Below the pieces are notes generated by a model that had not been told where the DNA came from, ran no database searches, and saw only the letters and a list, made by a program, of their open reading frames with translations. The translations under genes were made by a program, and so were the position numbers. Positions 17,454-26,297 of a DNA stretch of 54,733 nt are shown piece after piece. Every line of letters begins with the position of its first letter. Within the stretch, counting starts at the first letter, position 1. Source of the DNA: a virus; the IMG/VR virus record IMGVR_UViG_3300046492_000612, positions 1 to 54,733 of that record. The stretch is one strand, 5' to 3'.

Positions 17454-18103
17454 ACCTGGTTGTTCCTGATGGCCTCCAGCACGATCTGCTGGAAGCGCGC
17501 GAGGGTGATACGGACCATGCCGCCCGGGGCCTGCTGCGAGTGGCCGTATTCGAGAGGGATGGCGTAGGGCAGCGAGTTGGTGATGTACGCGGTGTCGCCG
17601 GCTTTGAACTCGATTGCGCGGTTCACGATCCGCGCAGTGGACTTGCTGCCGCTCGGGTCCACCTCTTCCGTGGTGCTAGTGTCGGGGCTACCGATGCTGA
17701 ACATCCAGTTACCGCGGAACCGGCCGCCTACGTAGCCCTGCCCGGCCACCAGCCCGTTTACGTTGAAGTTCTGGACGCGCTCGGCCTTGGTCAGGGGCTT
17801 GGCGTATTTCACACCCTTCTTCAGCTTGCCGGACTTGGTGAAATTCGATTCGGTCAGATTGATGACCGTGTTGCGGGCCGCGACCTTGAAGTCGTAGTCA
17901 TCGGCCTCGCGGGTATTCTTCTCGCGGTGCGCCACGTTAGCGGCCCAAATTTCCGGGTTGCCCACCGGTGACATGCGGATGACGCTGCTACCGATCTCGA
18001 TGATGATCTCGCGCAGGCTGGCGTCGATGGCTTCGTTGGCCTTGGCGGCGAATTCGGCAATCTGAGCAGCGAAGCTGCCGTTCATGCCCGAGTACTTGGC
18101 CAT
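17450..18103 (-). CDS. Tail completion protein (Z / HK97 gp10-like position)
   Basis: A 217-residue protein: N-terminal helix (AAQIAEFAAKANEAIDASLREIIIEIGSS), then SPVGNPEIWAAN, SPDT and a C-terminal YITNSLPYAIPLEYGHSQQAPGGMVRIT pattern. The last motif is characteristic of HK97 gp10-like and minor tail Z-type proteins, which join tail to head. One base separates it from the upstream gene. Confidence 0.85.
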   Translation of the reverse strand: MAKYSGMNGSFAAQIAEFAAKANEAIDASLREIIIEIGSSVIRMSPVGNPEIWAANVAHREKNTREADDYDFKVAARNTVINLTESNFTKSGKLKKGVKYAKPLTKAERVQNFNVNGLVAGQGYVGGRFRGNWMFSIGSPDTSTTEEVDPSGSKSTARIVNRAIEFKAGDTAYITNSLPYAIPLEYGHSQQAPGGMVRITLARFQQIVLEAIRNNQV

Positions 18104-18104
18104 G

Positions 18105-18488
18105 CTACTTCCTCAGCTGCAACGTCCAGGTGGCGCCGGCGGCGTCCTGACCAACGTTGATGATCCGCTGCCCACCGATTGTGTCGCCCACCTTGGGCTC
18201 GATCGGTGAGGCGACACCTGCGACCGTGACCACCAGTTCGTTCTGCAGCACCAGCAGCCGCACATCGGTCGTCAGGATCAGCGAACCGTCGACGTCCTTC
18301 GCCAAGTAGCTGCCGAACACGCCGCGTCCGCTGTAGGTGCTGGTGCCCCCCGAGCTCTGCCCGGTGGCCGGGTTGTATACCGGCGTTTCCTTGCGCACAC
18401 CAGCAACCGGCTTAACCGCATCAGCCAGGCCGTCGGGATCGTCGAGCGCCTCGGCCAGTTCGGCCTGAATCTCTTCGCGCATGCCCAT
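18105..18488 (-). CDS. Head-tail joining / stopper-like protein
   Basis: A 127-residue protein with an acidic helical start (MGMREEIQAELAEALDDP) and a beta-barrel-like end (RLLVLQNELVV, PKVGDTIGGQRIINVGQ). It sits where lambda FII or a head stopper would be. The start at 18488 has GAGGG seven bases upstream; an ATG at 18482 and one at 18533 are weaker. The call is by position and general pattern. Confidence 0.65.
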   Translation of the reverse strand: MGMREEIQAELAEALDDPDGLADAVKPVAGVRKETPVYNPATGQSSGGTSTYSGRGVFGSYLAKDVDGSLILTTDVRLLVLQNELVVTVAGVASPIEPKVGDTIGGQRIINVGQDAAGATWTLQLRK

Positions 18489-18490
18489 GG

Positions 18491-18868
18491 CTACACCCTC
18501 TTGAGCATGAAGGTGCCAGTACGCTTGATCCATGGCGCCAGCAGCGCCAATGCGAAGTTCTCGCCCTGCGTCAGGTCGGCGGAGCCGGCGGTGTAGGTCT
18601 TGCTGACCGAGGTGCCGGACTGGGCCGATACGGTCTTGCTCTGCACCTCTCGCTGAGTCGCCTTGTACAGGCCGCCCTGTGCGGCTACTTTCGCGACCTG
18701 AGCGCCGGCCGTCTTGATCTCGGCCGGAACCGGATCAGGGACGGCCCGCTGAATCTTGTCCGTGAGCCAGGCATTAGCCATGGTCACGGAAAGGACCGGA
18801 TCACCGGTGCCGGCCCAGTCAGGACCCAACAGGGCGTCAACGTCGGCGACGGTGATGAAGTCGGTCAT
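18491..18868 (-). CDS. Head-tail connector, DnaT-like family
   Basis: A 125-residue protein (FITVADVDALLGPDW, MANAWLTDKI, then GENFALALLAPWIK). The pattern VADVDALLG...ANAWL is that of the adaptor-like proteins often labelled DnaT-like or gp6-type in phage genomes. It probably forms part of the head-to-tail neck. It is followed closely by the stopper-like gene. Confidence 0.65.
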   Translation of the reverse strand: MTDFITVADVDALLGPDWAGTGDPVLSVTMANAWLTDKIQRAVPDPVPAEIKTAGAQVAKVAAQGGLYKATQREVQSKTVSAQSGTSVSKTYTAGSADLTQGENFALALLAPWIKRTGTFMLKRV

Positions 18869-18878
18869 TTGCTTGTCC

Positions 18879-19280
18879 TTATTCCTTCGGCACCAGGGCC
18901 TGCAGGTCTTCTTTCTTGGCCGATGCGTCGAACTCGATGCCTTTGGCGGTAAGCCAGGCCTTGAGGTCGGGAACGGTCATTTTCAGCGGGTCGGTTTCGG
19001 CGTTGCTGCTGGATGGACCAGCCTGCGCCGCTACTGCCGCTGCGATTTCTTCGTCAGAGCTGCGGGACGCATAGCCGAAAGGCGGGTAATTACTCGCGAG
19101 ATACCCTGCCGCTACGAACTCGGCAACGGTCGGCCCATCCTTGCGCAGCTCGTCGCTCGCCACCTTCCAGTCGGGCTTGCCGCCGCCGTTCCCTGCGGCC
19201 GCCTGTGCCTGCGGTTGTGCACGCAAGCGATTGATCTGTGCGAGCGTCAACTGCTCGCCAGGCTTGATGTCGTTACTCAT
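18879..19280 (-). CDS. HeH/LEM-type protein between capsid and connector genes
   Basis: A 133-residue protein. The C-terminal 40 residues (MTVPDLKAWLTAKGIEFDA then KKEDLQALV) form a helix-extended-helix or LEM/SAP-like motif, which often binds DNA or protein. The N-terminal part is low-complexity A/Q/G-rich. The lambda gpFI packaging accessory gene is in a similar place, but homology is not shown. The ATG at 19280 is chosen because GGGAG lies six bases upstream; at 19286 it would touch the codon. Confidence 0.65.
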   Translation of the reverse strand: MSNDIKPGEQLTLAQINRLRAQPQAQAAAGNGGGKPDWKVASDELRKDGPTVAEFVAAGYLASNYPPFGYASRSSDEEIAAAVAAQAGPSSSNAETDPLKMTVPDLKAWLTAKGIEFDASAKKEDLQALVPKE

Positions 19281-19299
19281 GGTCATCTCCCAGAGAAAC

Positions 19300-19315
19300 G
19301 GGGGCCGAAGCCCCC
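19300..19315 (-). terminator. Hairpin between capsid and HeH gene
   Basis: On the minus strand GGGGGC, TTCG tetraloop, GCCCCC, followed by GTTTC only. A strong hairpin with a poor T tract; it could reduce downstream expression or stabilise the capsid mRNA 3' end. Confidence 0.4.
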
Positions 19316-19321
19316 ATCGGC

Positions 19322-20362
19322 TTACGCGCCTTTGATTTTCAGGAACGCGATCGGCACGTTCTTGCGATCCACGACGCGGGTCCAGTTCGCAGCCTTGCGC
19401 AGGTCCGCCAGCAGCGGAGTGAACTCGTCCTCAGCGGTCGCGGCACCGGTGCGGCCATTGGTGTTCGCGCGGTTGGTGATGTCGGCGCCGGTGAACTGGT
19501 AGCCGAACGGGTGCAGGATCCAGGTCTTGCGCTCCCACAGGGTATCTACACCGCCGCCGTTGCCGGCCCGAGCCTGGCGCTCAACCTCTTCCGGAACCAG
19601 AGGACTGCCCTCGCCATAGCCGAACGCGCCAGCACCGAACAGCACCGCAGTGGTAGTGATGGTGGCAGGATCGCCCGCGCTGGTGGCCGGCATGTTGTCG
19701 TCCACGATGACGCGCTGGCCCATGAAGGTCGGAATGGTCAGGTTGCCCTGGCTATCCGGGACGAAGTCGATGTCGTCGGCGTCGATCATCTGCTTGTAGG
19801 CCAGGGAGTGAACCGCGATGGCCGACAGCTGGCCGAACGCATCGCCCAGGGTGAAGACTGCAGCGGTGAAGCCCTGACGCGACCAGGGCATGGTCGAGCC
19901 GTCGTACACCATGTCACCATCGTCGTTGGCGATGTTGCCGGCCAGAAGACCGACCGACGAGGCGATCACCCGGCGCTGCCACTGGCGCTGCCAGTAGGTG
20001 CCGAAGCGATTGCGGATACGCTGCATCGGATTGGAGCCCGCCAGCTCGACAACCAGGTCCGCAGACGAGTAGCCCTGGTTGAGGTAGCTGATGCGAGCCT
20101 TCTGGATGCCGGAGCCCAGCTTGTTCGGCGCAGCCATGTCGGCCGGGTCATCGTTCGAGGCGTTGGGCTCTACGGAGGCATCGAGATCGCGCCAGAACGG
20201 CACCTGGATCTCTTGACCGCCGGTGTTGGCCTTCTGGTCCAGCATATCGTTGCGAACAACAACGCCGGACTCGAAGAAAGCGGTTTTTTCTGGGGTGTTT
20301 TCCGCCTGGTAGTCGGCGTACACCTCGGGGATTACTGCGTCGGAAAGGCGAGTGGTCGCCAT
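19322..20362 (-). CDS. Major capsid protein
   Basis: A 346-residue protein starting MATTRLSDAVIPEVYADY, then FFESGVVVRND, GGQEIQVPFWRDLD, and a C-terminal GYQFTGADITNRANTNG. This pattern is of the HK97-fold phage coat family with no N-terminal scaffold domain. It is directly downstream of a scaffold gene. It forms the icosahedral shell. Confidence 0.9.
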   Translation of the reverse strand: MATTRLSDAVIPEVYADYQAENTPEKTAFFESGVVVRNDMLDQKANTGGQEIQVPFWRDLDASVEPNASNDDPADMAAPNKLGSGIQKARISYLNQGYSSADLVVELAGSNPMQRIRNRFGTYWQRQWQRRVIASSVGLLAGNIANDDGDMVYDGSTMPWSRQGFTAAVFTLGDAFGQLSAIAVHSLAYKQMIDADDIDFVPDSQGNLTIPTFMGQRVIVDDNMPATSAGDPATITTTAVLFGAGAFGYGEGSPLVPEEVERQARAGNGGGVDTLWERKTWILHPFGYQFTGADITNRANTNGRTGAATAEDEFTPLLADLRKAANWTRVVDRKNVPIAFLKIKGA

Positions 20363-20368
20363 AGTGTG

Positions 20369-21109
20369 TTACTCCTGTTTGGTGGCGTCGCGCAGCTGTC
20401 GGTATTTCGCCGGATCTGTCCGGTAAAGGTCAGTGCGCTCGGTTTCGGTCATGTCGGAAAACTTCTTCGTGGCCTTGCCACCGTTGTCGCCGGTTGGTCC
20501 GGCGCCCGTAGCCCTTGGCCACAGGTGTGTTGCAGTTTCGCGCAGCGATTCCGCCCATTCGAGCGGAGACAGAGGGGACTTGCCGTCCTTGCCGTAGATG
20601 ACCTCGCCATCACGGTTGGTGGCGATCGCCTCGCCGTCCTCGCTGAGTTTGAAAGTGCCCCGGGCGCGCAGGATGATGTCCTCGGCGGCCTCGGGGAGCG
20701 CGCCGGCCTTGATGGCAGCGGCGCGGATAGAGTCGGCCAGGACCTTGTCGCTGTACTTCGCGGCGAAGGCCTCGGCCTTGTCGGCGCGGGATTTTTCGGC
20801 GGCTAGCTGCTTGTCGTAGTCGCCGCGCAGGCGCTCGGTGCGGCGAGTGATGACCTCGTCCAGCTTGCCCTCGGCGATCAGCTTGGTTTCTTCGTCCTGG
20901 CCGACCTTGGTCAGCAGGCCTTTCACCGCGGCAATGTCCAGACCTTCGAACTGGGTCTTGAAGCCGTCCAGCTCGGTCTTGGTGTTCTTCAGGGAGCCAA
21001 GCAGCTCGGTGTTCTTGTTCTTGAGCCCGGCGGTAGCAGCCTCAACAGCAGCTGCGATGGCGTCTTTGACGGCCGGATTTTCAAGGTCGATCTGATTTTC
21101 GTCTGCCAC
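20369..21109 (-). CDS. Capsid scaffolding protein, GTG start
   Basis: A 246-residue, highly charged coiled-coil protein (AGLKNKNTELLGSLKNTKTE, RGDYDKQLAAEKSRADKAE) ending KFSDMTETERTDLYRTDPAKY, as in phage scaffold proteins found just upstream of the coat gene. The start is GTG at 21109 with AAGGGG upstream. A longer frame from an ATG at 21166 would begin inside a terminator hairpin and is rejected. It should guide procapsid assembly and then leave. Confidence 0.85.
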   Translation of the reverse strand: MADENQIDLENPAVKDAIAAAVEAATAGLKNKNTELLGSLKNTKTELDGFKTQFEGLDIAAVKGLLTKVGQDEETKLIAEGKLDEVITRRTERLRGDYDKQLAAEKSRADKAEAFAAKYSDKVLADSIRAAAIKAGALPEAAEDIILRARGTFKLSEDGEAIATNRDGEVIYGKDGKSPLSPLEWAESLRETATHLWPRATGAGPTGDNGGKATKKFSDMTETERTDLYRTDPAKYRQLRDATKQE

Positions 21110-21150
21110 TTGGCGCACCCCTTGGGCTGGTTTTCCCGCTTTGCGGGCAT

Positions 21151-21174
21151 AAAAAAACCCCGGCATGGCCGAGG
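21151..21174 (-). terminator. Terminator before the scaffold gene
   Basis: On the minus strand CCTCGGC, loop CAT, GCCGGGG (one G-T pair) and a run of seven T followed by ATGCC. A second small hairpin (CCCGC, AAA, GCGGG) follows at once. Confidence 0.7.
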
Positions 21175-21196
21175 TCTGGAAATTCTGTGGTTATGG

Positions 21197-21679
21197 CTAT
21201 CGAACGATGCAGAGCCCGCGCATCACCAGGAAGTCAGCGAACTGCGTGCGACTCTCGACCCACAGCGGCGGATGGTTGCGGTGGTCGGCGGTGCTGCGCG
21301 TTAGCGGCACCCGATTCTTGCCGTCAAACGAATGCGTGGGCTCGCGCATCTCAATCCCCTGATCTGCGGCGTAGAGCTCGATGGCGAGCATGGCCTGCCC
21401 ATGGCGGATGCCGTAGGGGATCAGCGTCTTGCTGAGGAATTCCCCGGCGATCACTATCCCGTCGCGCGGCCAGGCCAAAGGCTGACGGCCCGAAGCGGGC
21501 CTGCCCTTCCAACGCATCATGCCCATGGCCAGCGCAGCCTTCAGCAGATACTCGGCCCGGCCGGCTTCGTCAGCAGGCACCGGAAACCCGTAAAAGTCGC
21601 CATGGAACCGCAGCGCGTCCGTGTCGGTGTAGCTGTTCGCCTCGGGATTGTCGCCCTTGCCGTGCTCGACGATGATCAT
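21197..21679 (-). CDS. Head-tail adaptor, DnaT-like ssDNA-binding family
   Basis: A 160-residue protein with the family pattern ANSYTDTDALRFHG, AEYLLKAALAMGMMRWKGRPA, QPLAWPRDGIVIAG and IRHGQAMLAIELYA. Proteins of this type are annotated DnaT-like but are encoded in phage head modules and most likely serve as adaptors below the portal. Set between minor head and scaffold genes. Confidence 0.75.
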   Translation of the reverse strand: MIIVEHGKGDNPEANSYTDTDALRFHGDFYGFPVPADEAGRAEYLLKAALAMGMMRWKGRPASGRQPLAWPRDGIVIAGEFLSKTLIPYGIRHGQAMLAIELYAADQGIEMREPTHSFDGKNRVPLTRSTADHRNHPPLWVESRTQFADFLVMRGLCIVR

Positions 21680-21703
21680 GGCGCGCCCTGATGTGGTGGG
21701 CGG

Positions 21704-22798
21704 TCAGTTTACACCGGCTCGCTCGAACATTTTCGGCTCGAGCGCTTTCATCTGGTCCAGCGTCAGCGGCTTGAAGTTGGTGCTGAGCTGCAGAGCCGCG
21801 AACTTGTCGGGCGTCAGGCCGCCATCGCGGAACAGCTTGCCGCGTACTGGGCCCAAGGCTGCATCCTGAAAGTCAGCTGGCTGCGTGGCGAGCCAATCGT
21901 AGTAACCCAACCCTGCATCGACCTGCCCGCCTCCCGAGTCGCCCACCGATGCCCGGGTGGCGCCCTTGGAGAACGCCGCCGACAGCCTGGTGCTGGGCAC
22001 CGTGGTCGACCGGCAGTTGATGTGCGCCGGCGGCAGCGGGCCCCTTCCAATCTCGAACACCCGGCCGTCCAGGCTCTTGCATTGGGAGCTGGTCTTCTTG
22101 TCGAGGGTCGAAACCCACCGGTAACCAAGCACCACGTCCTGATTCGCCTTCAGCGTCTCCATGCGAGCGGTAGTGGCCACGTGCTGGATGGCAGTCTGCA
22201 CCACAGCCCTGGCATTGCGGTTGCTGACGACCAGGACGCCGTCGTTGAAATTCTGTTCAGCAGTGCCGCGGATCGCCTTCACGATCTCGGCATTGGTCTG
22301 GCCCTGGCCGAAGCCCAAGCGGATGGCGTTGGTCACCCGCATCGTCTCCGACCGCGTCCAGCCGCTGATGAAGGGCTTAAGCAACTTCCCACCGTCCAGG
22401 CCGGTCACCTGCAGCGGATAGGCGAAGACGGCGGCCCGGATAACTGCATTGGCCGGCACCACAGCGTCGATGGACAGCGCATGCCCGAGGCTATTGGCCT
22501 CGAACGTGGACTCGTACAGCGCGATATCGACCAGGTCGGCCTGCACCACGTCACTGTAGGCCTTGTAGATATCCAGCAGCTTGCCGTCGACGCGCGCCAG
22601 GAACTCTTCCAAGCGCTGCCGGCTGTAGGTGGTCAACTCCTTGCGGGTCAGCTGATCGCGCACGACGGTGTCGATCTGGCGCAGGTACTTCTCGAACTTT
22701 TTCACTTCGCCAGCCTTCAGACGCTCCAGCATGACGCTATGCCGCGTCGTCTGCTCCAGTAGCTGACTGTCCGGGTTGAGCGTTGGTGTCACTGCCAT
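21704..22798 (-). CDS. Minor head protein, Mu gpF / SPP1 gp7 family
   Basis: A 364-residue protein with SGWTRSETMRVTNAIRLGF, RNARAVVQTAIQHVA and the hallmark C-x-LDGRVFEIGRGPLPPAHINCRST around residues 240-265. Members attach to the portal and travel into the head. The first 62 bases overlap the portal gene in another frame. The long form is kept because LLEQTTRHSVMLERLKAGEV before the internal ATG (22732) fits the family's helical start. Confidence 0.88.
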   Translation of the reverse strand: MAVTPTLNPDSQLLEQTTRHSVMLERLKAGEVKKFEKYLRQIDTVVRDQLTRKELTTYSRQRLEEFLARVDGKLLDIYKAYSDVVQADLVDIALYESTFEANSLGHALSIDAVVPANAVIRAAVFAYPLQVTGLDGGKLLKPFISGWTRSETMRVTNAIRLGFGQGQTNAEIVKAIRGTAEQNFNDGVLVVSNRNARAVVQTAIQHVATTARMETLKANQDVVLGYRWVSTLDKKTSSQCKSLDGRVFEIGRGPLPPAHINCRSTTVPSTRLSAAFSKGATRASVGDSGGGQVDAGLGYYDWLATQPADFQDAALGPVRGKLFRDGGLTPDKFAALQLSTNFKPLTLDQMKALEPKMFERAGVN

Positions 22799-24182
22799 CG
22801 TCGCTGTCCAAGTTTAGGCCGCGCGCCTGGTCAGTTTCTTCGCTGACAAGCGTGGCTTCTTCGGCGTAGGCCCGTTCCGGTAGCTTCCCGGTGGTCAGGT
22901 ACTGCCAGTAGGTGTCCCAACTGATACCGCCGGCGGCTACAGCCTTCTGCAGCTCAGCCAGCACCTGAGCGTCCACCTCAGGGATATCGAACTCAGGCTT
23001 GACCTTGAACGCCACCTCGTCGGGGTTGTAGCCCGTCCATTCAGCGGCGTAGCGCAGGCCCTGCTCGATCGCGGCCGCCACTGTGATGACGATGCTGTGC
23101 AGCGTGGCGTGCTGGTCGTCCTGGCGCGTCTTACGAGCCTCCCCCGACTCGGTGGCGCCGGTGGCGTCCATGACCTTGGCGCCAGCCTCAAGCGCGGCGC
23201 TCTTCTGGTCGCCCATCGCCGTGCGCACAGCCTCGATGCCAGCGCCCTGGAACTCCAGGTAGCCACACGAACCGTTCGGGCCTAGGTCCCAGGCGGCAGA
23301 TGGGCCGGTCACGCTCAGCTCGACCGTCTCGTCCAGGCCGGCGACCCACGGCTGCGGGTGGCTGGTCTGGTGTAACGCGGTGAAGTAATCGGCGCTGAGT
23401 TGGTAGGACTTCACGGCGGCGCGCGCCATGGTCAGCAGCGGGACCTCGTCGACGTCTGGTGAGTTGTCGGTTGAGCCGCAGTAGATGACCGGCAGATAGC
23501 CCAGGCCGCGCACCAGCTGGTTGTTGTTGCCGATGGTGCCCAGCGGGCGTGCATCACCGATCAACTCGCCAGCTTGGTCCCGCACCGCGGTGTAGCAGAC
23601 GTTGTCCGCCATGTAGAACTCGCGGTAAACCGTGATGCATTCATGGCTGTACCGGTCCTCTGCCTTGCGCCGGAACTCCTGGAACACGGCCAGTACCAGG
23701 TCCTGGCGGCCGCCTTGGTCGGCGGTATCCCAGTTGATGGCGTTGCGGGTGGCGTAGGTCGAGAAGTACGGCTTGCCGCTATCGTCGACGTTCACCACCA
23801 GCGGGACGCGCCCGTGGGATACCGTCTGGCGCACCATTCGCAGGAACAGCTGCTTGAGGTCAAAGCCATCGGCGGTGGCATTGTCTTCCAGATCCTTCAG
23901 GCCGGATGGCAGGCTGATCTCTGGAATGAGCCGGGAGACCAGGCCCATCATCGAGCGCAGGGAATCGCGCACCCAGTGCTCATACTGTGCCCGATCGCGG
24001 TAGTTGCGGTACAGGTAGGCGTTGCCGACCGCGTCGAGCTTCTCCGCTTCGACCATCCCGGATGGCTTGGGCAGGTACTTCTCGTTGCGCGTGATGGCGC
24101 ATTCGCCTTCGAGCGCGTCGTCCATCATCTGCCACTCGGGCAGGTGGGCGTCGTACTCGGGGTTTGTCGATTGAACGGGCAT
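22737..24182 (-). CDS. Portal protein, DUF4055 type
   Basis: A 481-residue protein: YLYRNYRDRAQYEHWVRDSLRSMMGLV near residue 55, VSHGRVPLVVNVD, AVKSYQLSADYFTALHQTSHPQPWVAGL near 255 and GISWDTYWQYLTTGKLP near 430. This is the DUF4055 portal pattern. The portal forms the ring at the head vertex for DNA packaging. It overlaps TerL by one base and the minor head gene by 62. Confidence 0.9.
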   Translation of the reverse strand: MPVQSTNPEYDAHLPEWQMMDDALEGECAITRNEKYLPKPSGMVEAEKLDAVGNAYLYRNYRDRAQYEHWVRDSLRSMMGLVSRLIPEISLPSGLKDLEDNATADGFDLKQLFLRMVRQTVSHGRVPLVVNVDDSGKPYFSTYATRNAINWDTADQGGRQDLVLAVFQEFRRKAEDRYSHECITVYREFYMADNVCYTAVRDQAGELIGDARPLGTIGNNNQLVRGLGYLPVIYCGSTDNSPDVDEVPLLTMARAAVKSYQLSADYFTALHQTSHPQPWVAGLDETVELSVTGPSAAWDLGPNGSCGYLEFQGAGIEAVRTAMGDQKSAALEAGAKVMDATGATESGEARKTRQDDQHATLHSIVITVAAAIEQGLRYAAEWTGYNPDEVAFKVKPEFDIPEVDAQVLAELQKAVAAGGISWDTYWQYLTTGKLPERAYAEEATLVSEETDQARGLNLDSDDGSDTNAQPGQSATGADDAA

Positions 24183-25672
24183 CAGGCAAGGCCTCCTATC
24201 CGGCGGACGCCGCCTGTGCGCTTGCGTCTACTCATTGAAACTGCGAAATAGCGGAATGCGTCGGATGCGTGGGACGACCAGTCATGGAGCGGCTTGTCTT
24301 TCCAGCAGCCCTTCTTGTCGTCCCATTCCTTGCGGTAGTTCTCCAGGCAGGCGATACCCTCTTCGCACTTCGACTCGTCGAAAGCGCAGTTGGGTAGGAT
24401 CTCGCGCGCCTGGTCGATGCCGTCGTCCACGCCTAGCTTCGGCACCACCTTGAAGGTCAGGCTGTAGTGCTGGCCGTCGATGTCGTAGCCCTCTCGGGCG
24501 ATCTCGCGGCGGGTCTTGCCGTCGCTACCGAACTCGCGGTTGTCGATGTCGTGCGGCCCCCAGTGCTCGCCGTAGGTGTAGCCGCGGTCCTTGAGGGTCT
24601 TCATGTAGTGCCGCAGGCCTTCGCCGCTGTTCTGGTAGAAGTCGATCACGTGAAACTCTTCGCCGACGAATCGTACGAACCAGATGGCCGTGGAGTCGCC
24701 GACGCCGATGTCCCAGAAAGTGTGAACTGGCAGGTGGCCGTTGTTCGGCAGCACGCCAATGCGCTGGGCACCGTAGAGCTTGGTGAACTGCTTGGCGTAG
24801 TAGGCGCCTTCGACCGACTGCTGGAACGCCTCAACCGGCAGCGACGGGTATTCCCGCTTCATGTCGTCGCCCAGGGTCTTTTCCTTGGCGGCGTACCAGG
24901 CGCGCTGGCCGGGGTTTGTGGTGATGCCGTGCTTGGCCTGCAGCTCGTTGAAATAGTCGGTCAGCCGCTGCGGGATGACCACGCCTTCGGGATCGAGCGA
25001 GTAGAACGGGTTGCGCCACCAGCTGAAGAAGAAGAACTTCCAGTCCAGCAGGCCAAGCGGAACGCCGGAAAGCTGTTGCTTCTCCGCGCTCTGCGAGTAG
25101 TCGAAGAAGTAGCCTGCTCTGCCCTCCGCCGTCGACTCGATGGTCACGAAGCAGTCAGCGGCCACCGCCTCGAACGCACCGGTGACGATCTCCCGCGCCT
25201 TGTGCGGGAACTTGGCGCAGATCTTCCCGAACTCGGACACATGCAGATAGCGCAGCGTGCCGCCCCGGAACGACGTGGAGACGTAGAGCGATCCACCCTT
25301 GCTGAACACCAGCTCACCCGCAGCATCGTTGCTGGCCGGGTTGGCCTTCTTGATCTCAGCAGGCAGATGGTCGTAGGCGTACTTGATCTTCTCCCGGAAC
25401 AGGCGCTTGGCATCGTTCAGGGTGTGGGCGATCAGGGCGCACTTGGCGGACTCGAACAGGGCCGCGTCCAGCTGCACGATGCAGACCAGGGTAGTGAACC
25501 CTAGCTGCCGAGCCTTCAGGATGATGTTGCGAGTGTGCATCCCCTGGAAGTAGTCGATCTGCTCCTGCGTCATGCGGAAGCGGACTTTCTTCCCGTTCTT
25601 GTCGGTGATGAAGTACAGGTTGTTCAGGCGCCAGAACCGATCCCTGAGCAGCTTCATGTGCTCGGGCTTCAT
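24182..25672 (-). CDS. terL: Terminase large subunit
   Basis: A 496-residue packaging motor. ATPase domain: Walker A-like KARQLGFT (residues 53-60), Walker B YLHVSEFGK with Glu147. Nuclease domain: Asp321 (FWDIGVGDSTAIW), Asp375 (GPHDI) and Asp471 (HASDAFRYF). It pumps DNA into the procapsid and cuts concatemers. It follows the small subunit by one base and overlaps the portal start. Confidence 0.96.
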   Translation of the reverse strand: MKPEHMKLLRDRFWRLNNLYFITDKNGKKVRFRMTQEQIDYFQGMHTRNIILKARQLGFTTLVCIVQLDAALFESAKCALIAHTLNDAKRLFREKIKYAYDHLPAEIKKANPASNDAAGELVFSKGGSLYVSTSFRGGTLRYLHVSEFGKICAKFPHKAREIVTGAFEAVAADCFVTIESTAEGRAGYFFDYSQSAEKQQLSGVPLGLLDWKFFFFSWWRNPFYSLDPEGVVIPQRLTDYFNELQAKHGITTNPGQRAWYAAKEKTLGDDMKREYPSLPVEAFQQSVEGAYYAKQFTKLYGAQRIGVLPNNGHLPVHTFWDIGVGDSTAIWFVRFVGEEFHVIDFYQNSGEGLRHYMKTLKDRGYTYGEHWGPHDIDNREFGSDGKTRREIAREGYDIDGQHYSLTFKVVPKLGVDDGIDQAREILPNCAFDESKCEEGIACLENYRKEWDDKKGCWKDKPLHDWSSHASDAFRYFAVSMSRRKRTGGVRRIGGLA

Positions 25673-25673
25673 C

Positions 25674-26270
25674 TCAGGCGTCCTTCGATAATTCGTCCAT
25701 CAGCTTGGACAGGTCGTCCGCGTCTCCGGGCTGCTCCTTGTCGTCCAGGCCGAATGCCTGGCGCTCGAGAATCTGCAGGTTCTTCATTGCCGACGAAAGC
25801 TGGAACAGGGTCTTGGCGTTGCTCGGGAGCGCGACAGCCGAAAGCATCGTCGCCCGGCGCATGCCGTTGGTATCGTCCGCAGTCTCTTCGTTGATCGCGT
25901 CTTCGATCTCGTCGCGGCGCTTGATGGTAGTGAGCAGGTCATCCATCAGGAGGTCGGCAAGGTTCGTGGCCTTGCGAATGTCGCGGCGGTGACTGCGAAC
26001 AACCCGCGCGCCTTCCTCTGCGGCCTCCTCGACGATCTCGGCATCCCGCTCAGGGTTCGCACATTGCTCATCGCGAACCTCTCCGCGAACCAGCTTGTTG
26101 CGAACCTCTTTACGGACCTGCTCGGAAAGGTCACGGGCCCAGCCGGACGCCTTGGCCTTCTTGCGAATGGCGGTGTCGCTAATCCCATTGCGCTCGGCAA
26201 TGGTTCTGATGGAAAGCGCTCCCGCCCGGTAGGCGCGTTCGATCGCCTCCCAGTCGGGTTGCTTTGTCAT
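25674..26270 (-). CDS. terS: Terminase small subunit
   Basis: A 198-residue protein with an N-terminal helix-turn-helix (RAGALSIRTIAERNGISDTAIRKKAKASGWARDL, residues 16-49) and a helical body (DLLMDDLLTTIKRRDEIED). This is a common terminase small subunit pattern, recognising the packaging site. Directly upstream of TerL. Confidence 0.9.
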   Translation of the reverse strand: MTKQPDWEAIERAYRAGALSIRTIAERNGISDTAIRKKAKASGWARDLSEQVRKEVRNKLVRGEVRDEQCANPERDAEIVEEAAEEGARVVRSHRRDIRKATNLADLLMDDLLTTIKRRDEIEDAINEETADDTNGMRRATMLSAVALPSNAKTLFQLSSAMKNLQILERQAFGLDDKEQPGDADDLSKLMDELSKDA

Positions 26271-26297
26271 TTGCGTATCTCGTTGAATGGTGCCCAG

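Noticed and set aside
21110-21166. Longer N-terminus for the scaffold protein
   Set aside because: The ATG lies within a terminator hairpin; GTG at 21109 has a proper Shine-Dalgarno.
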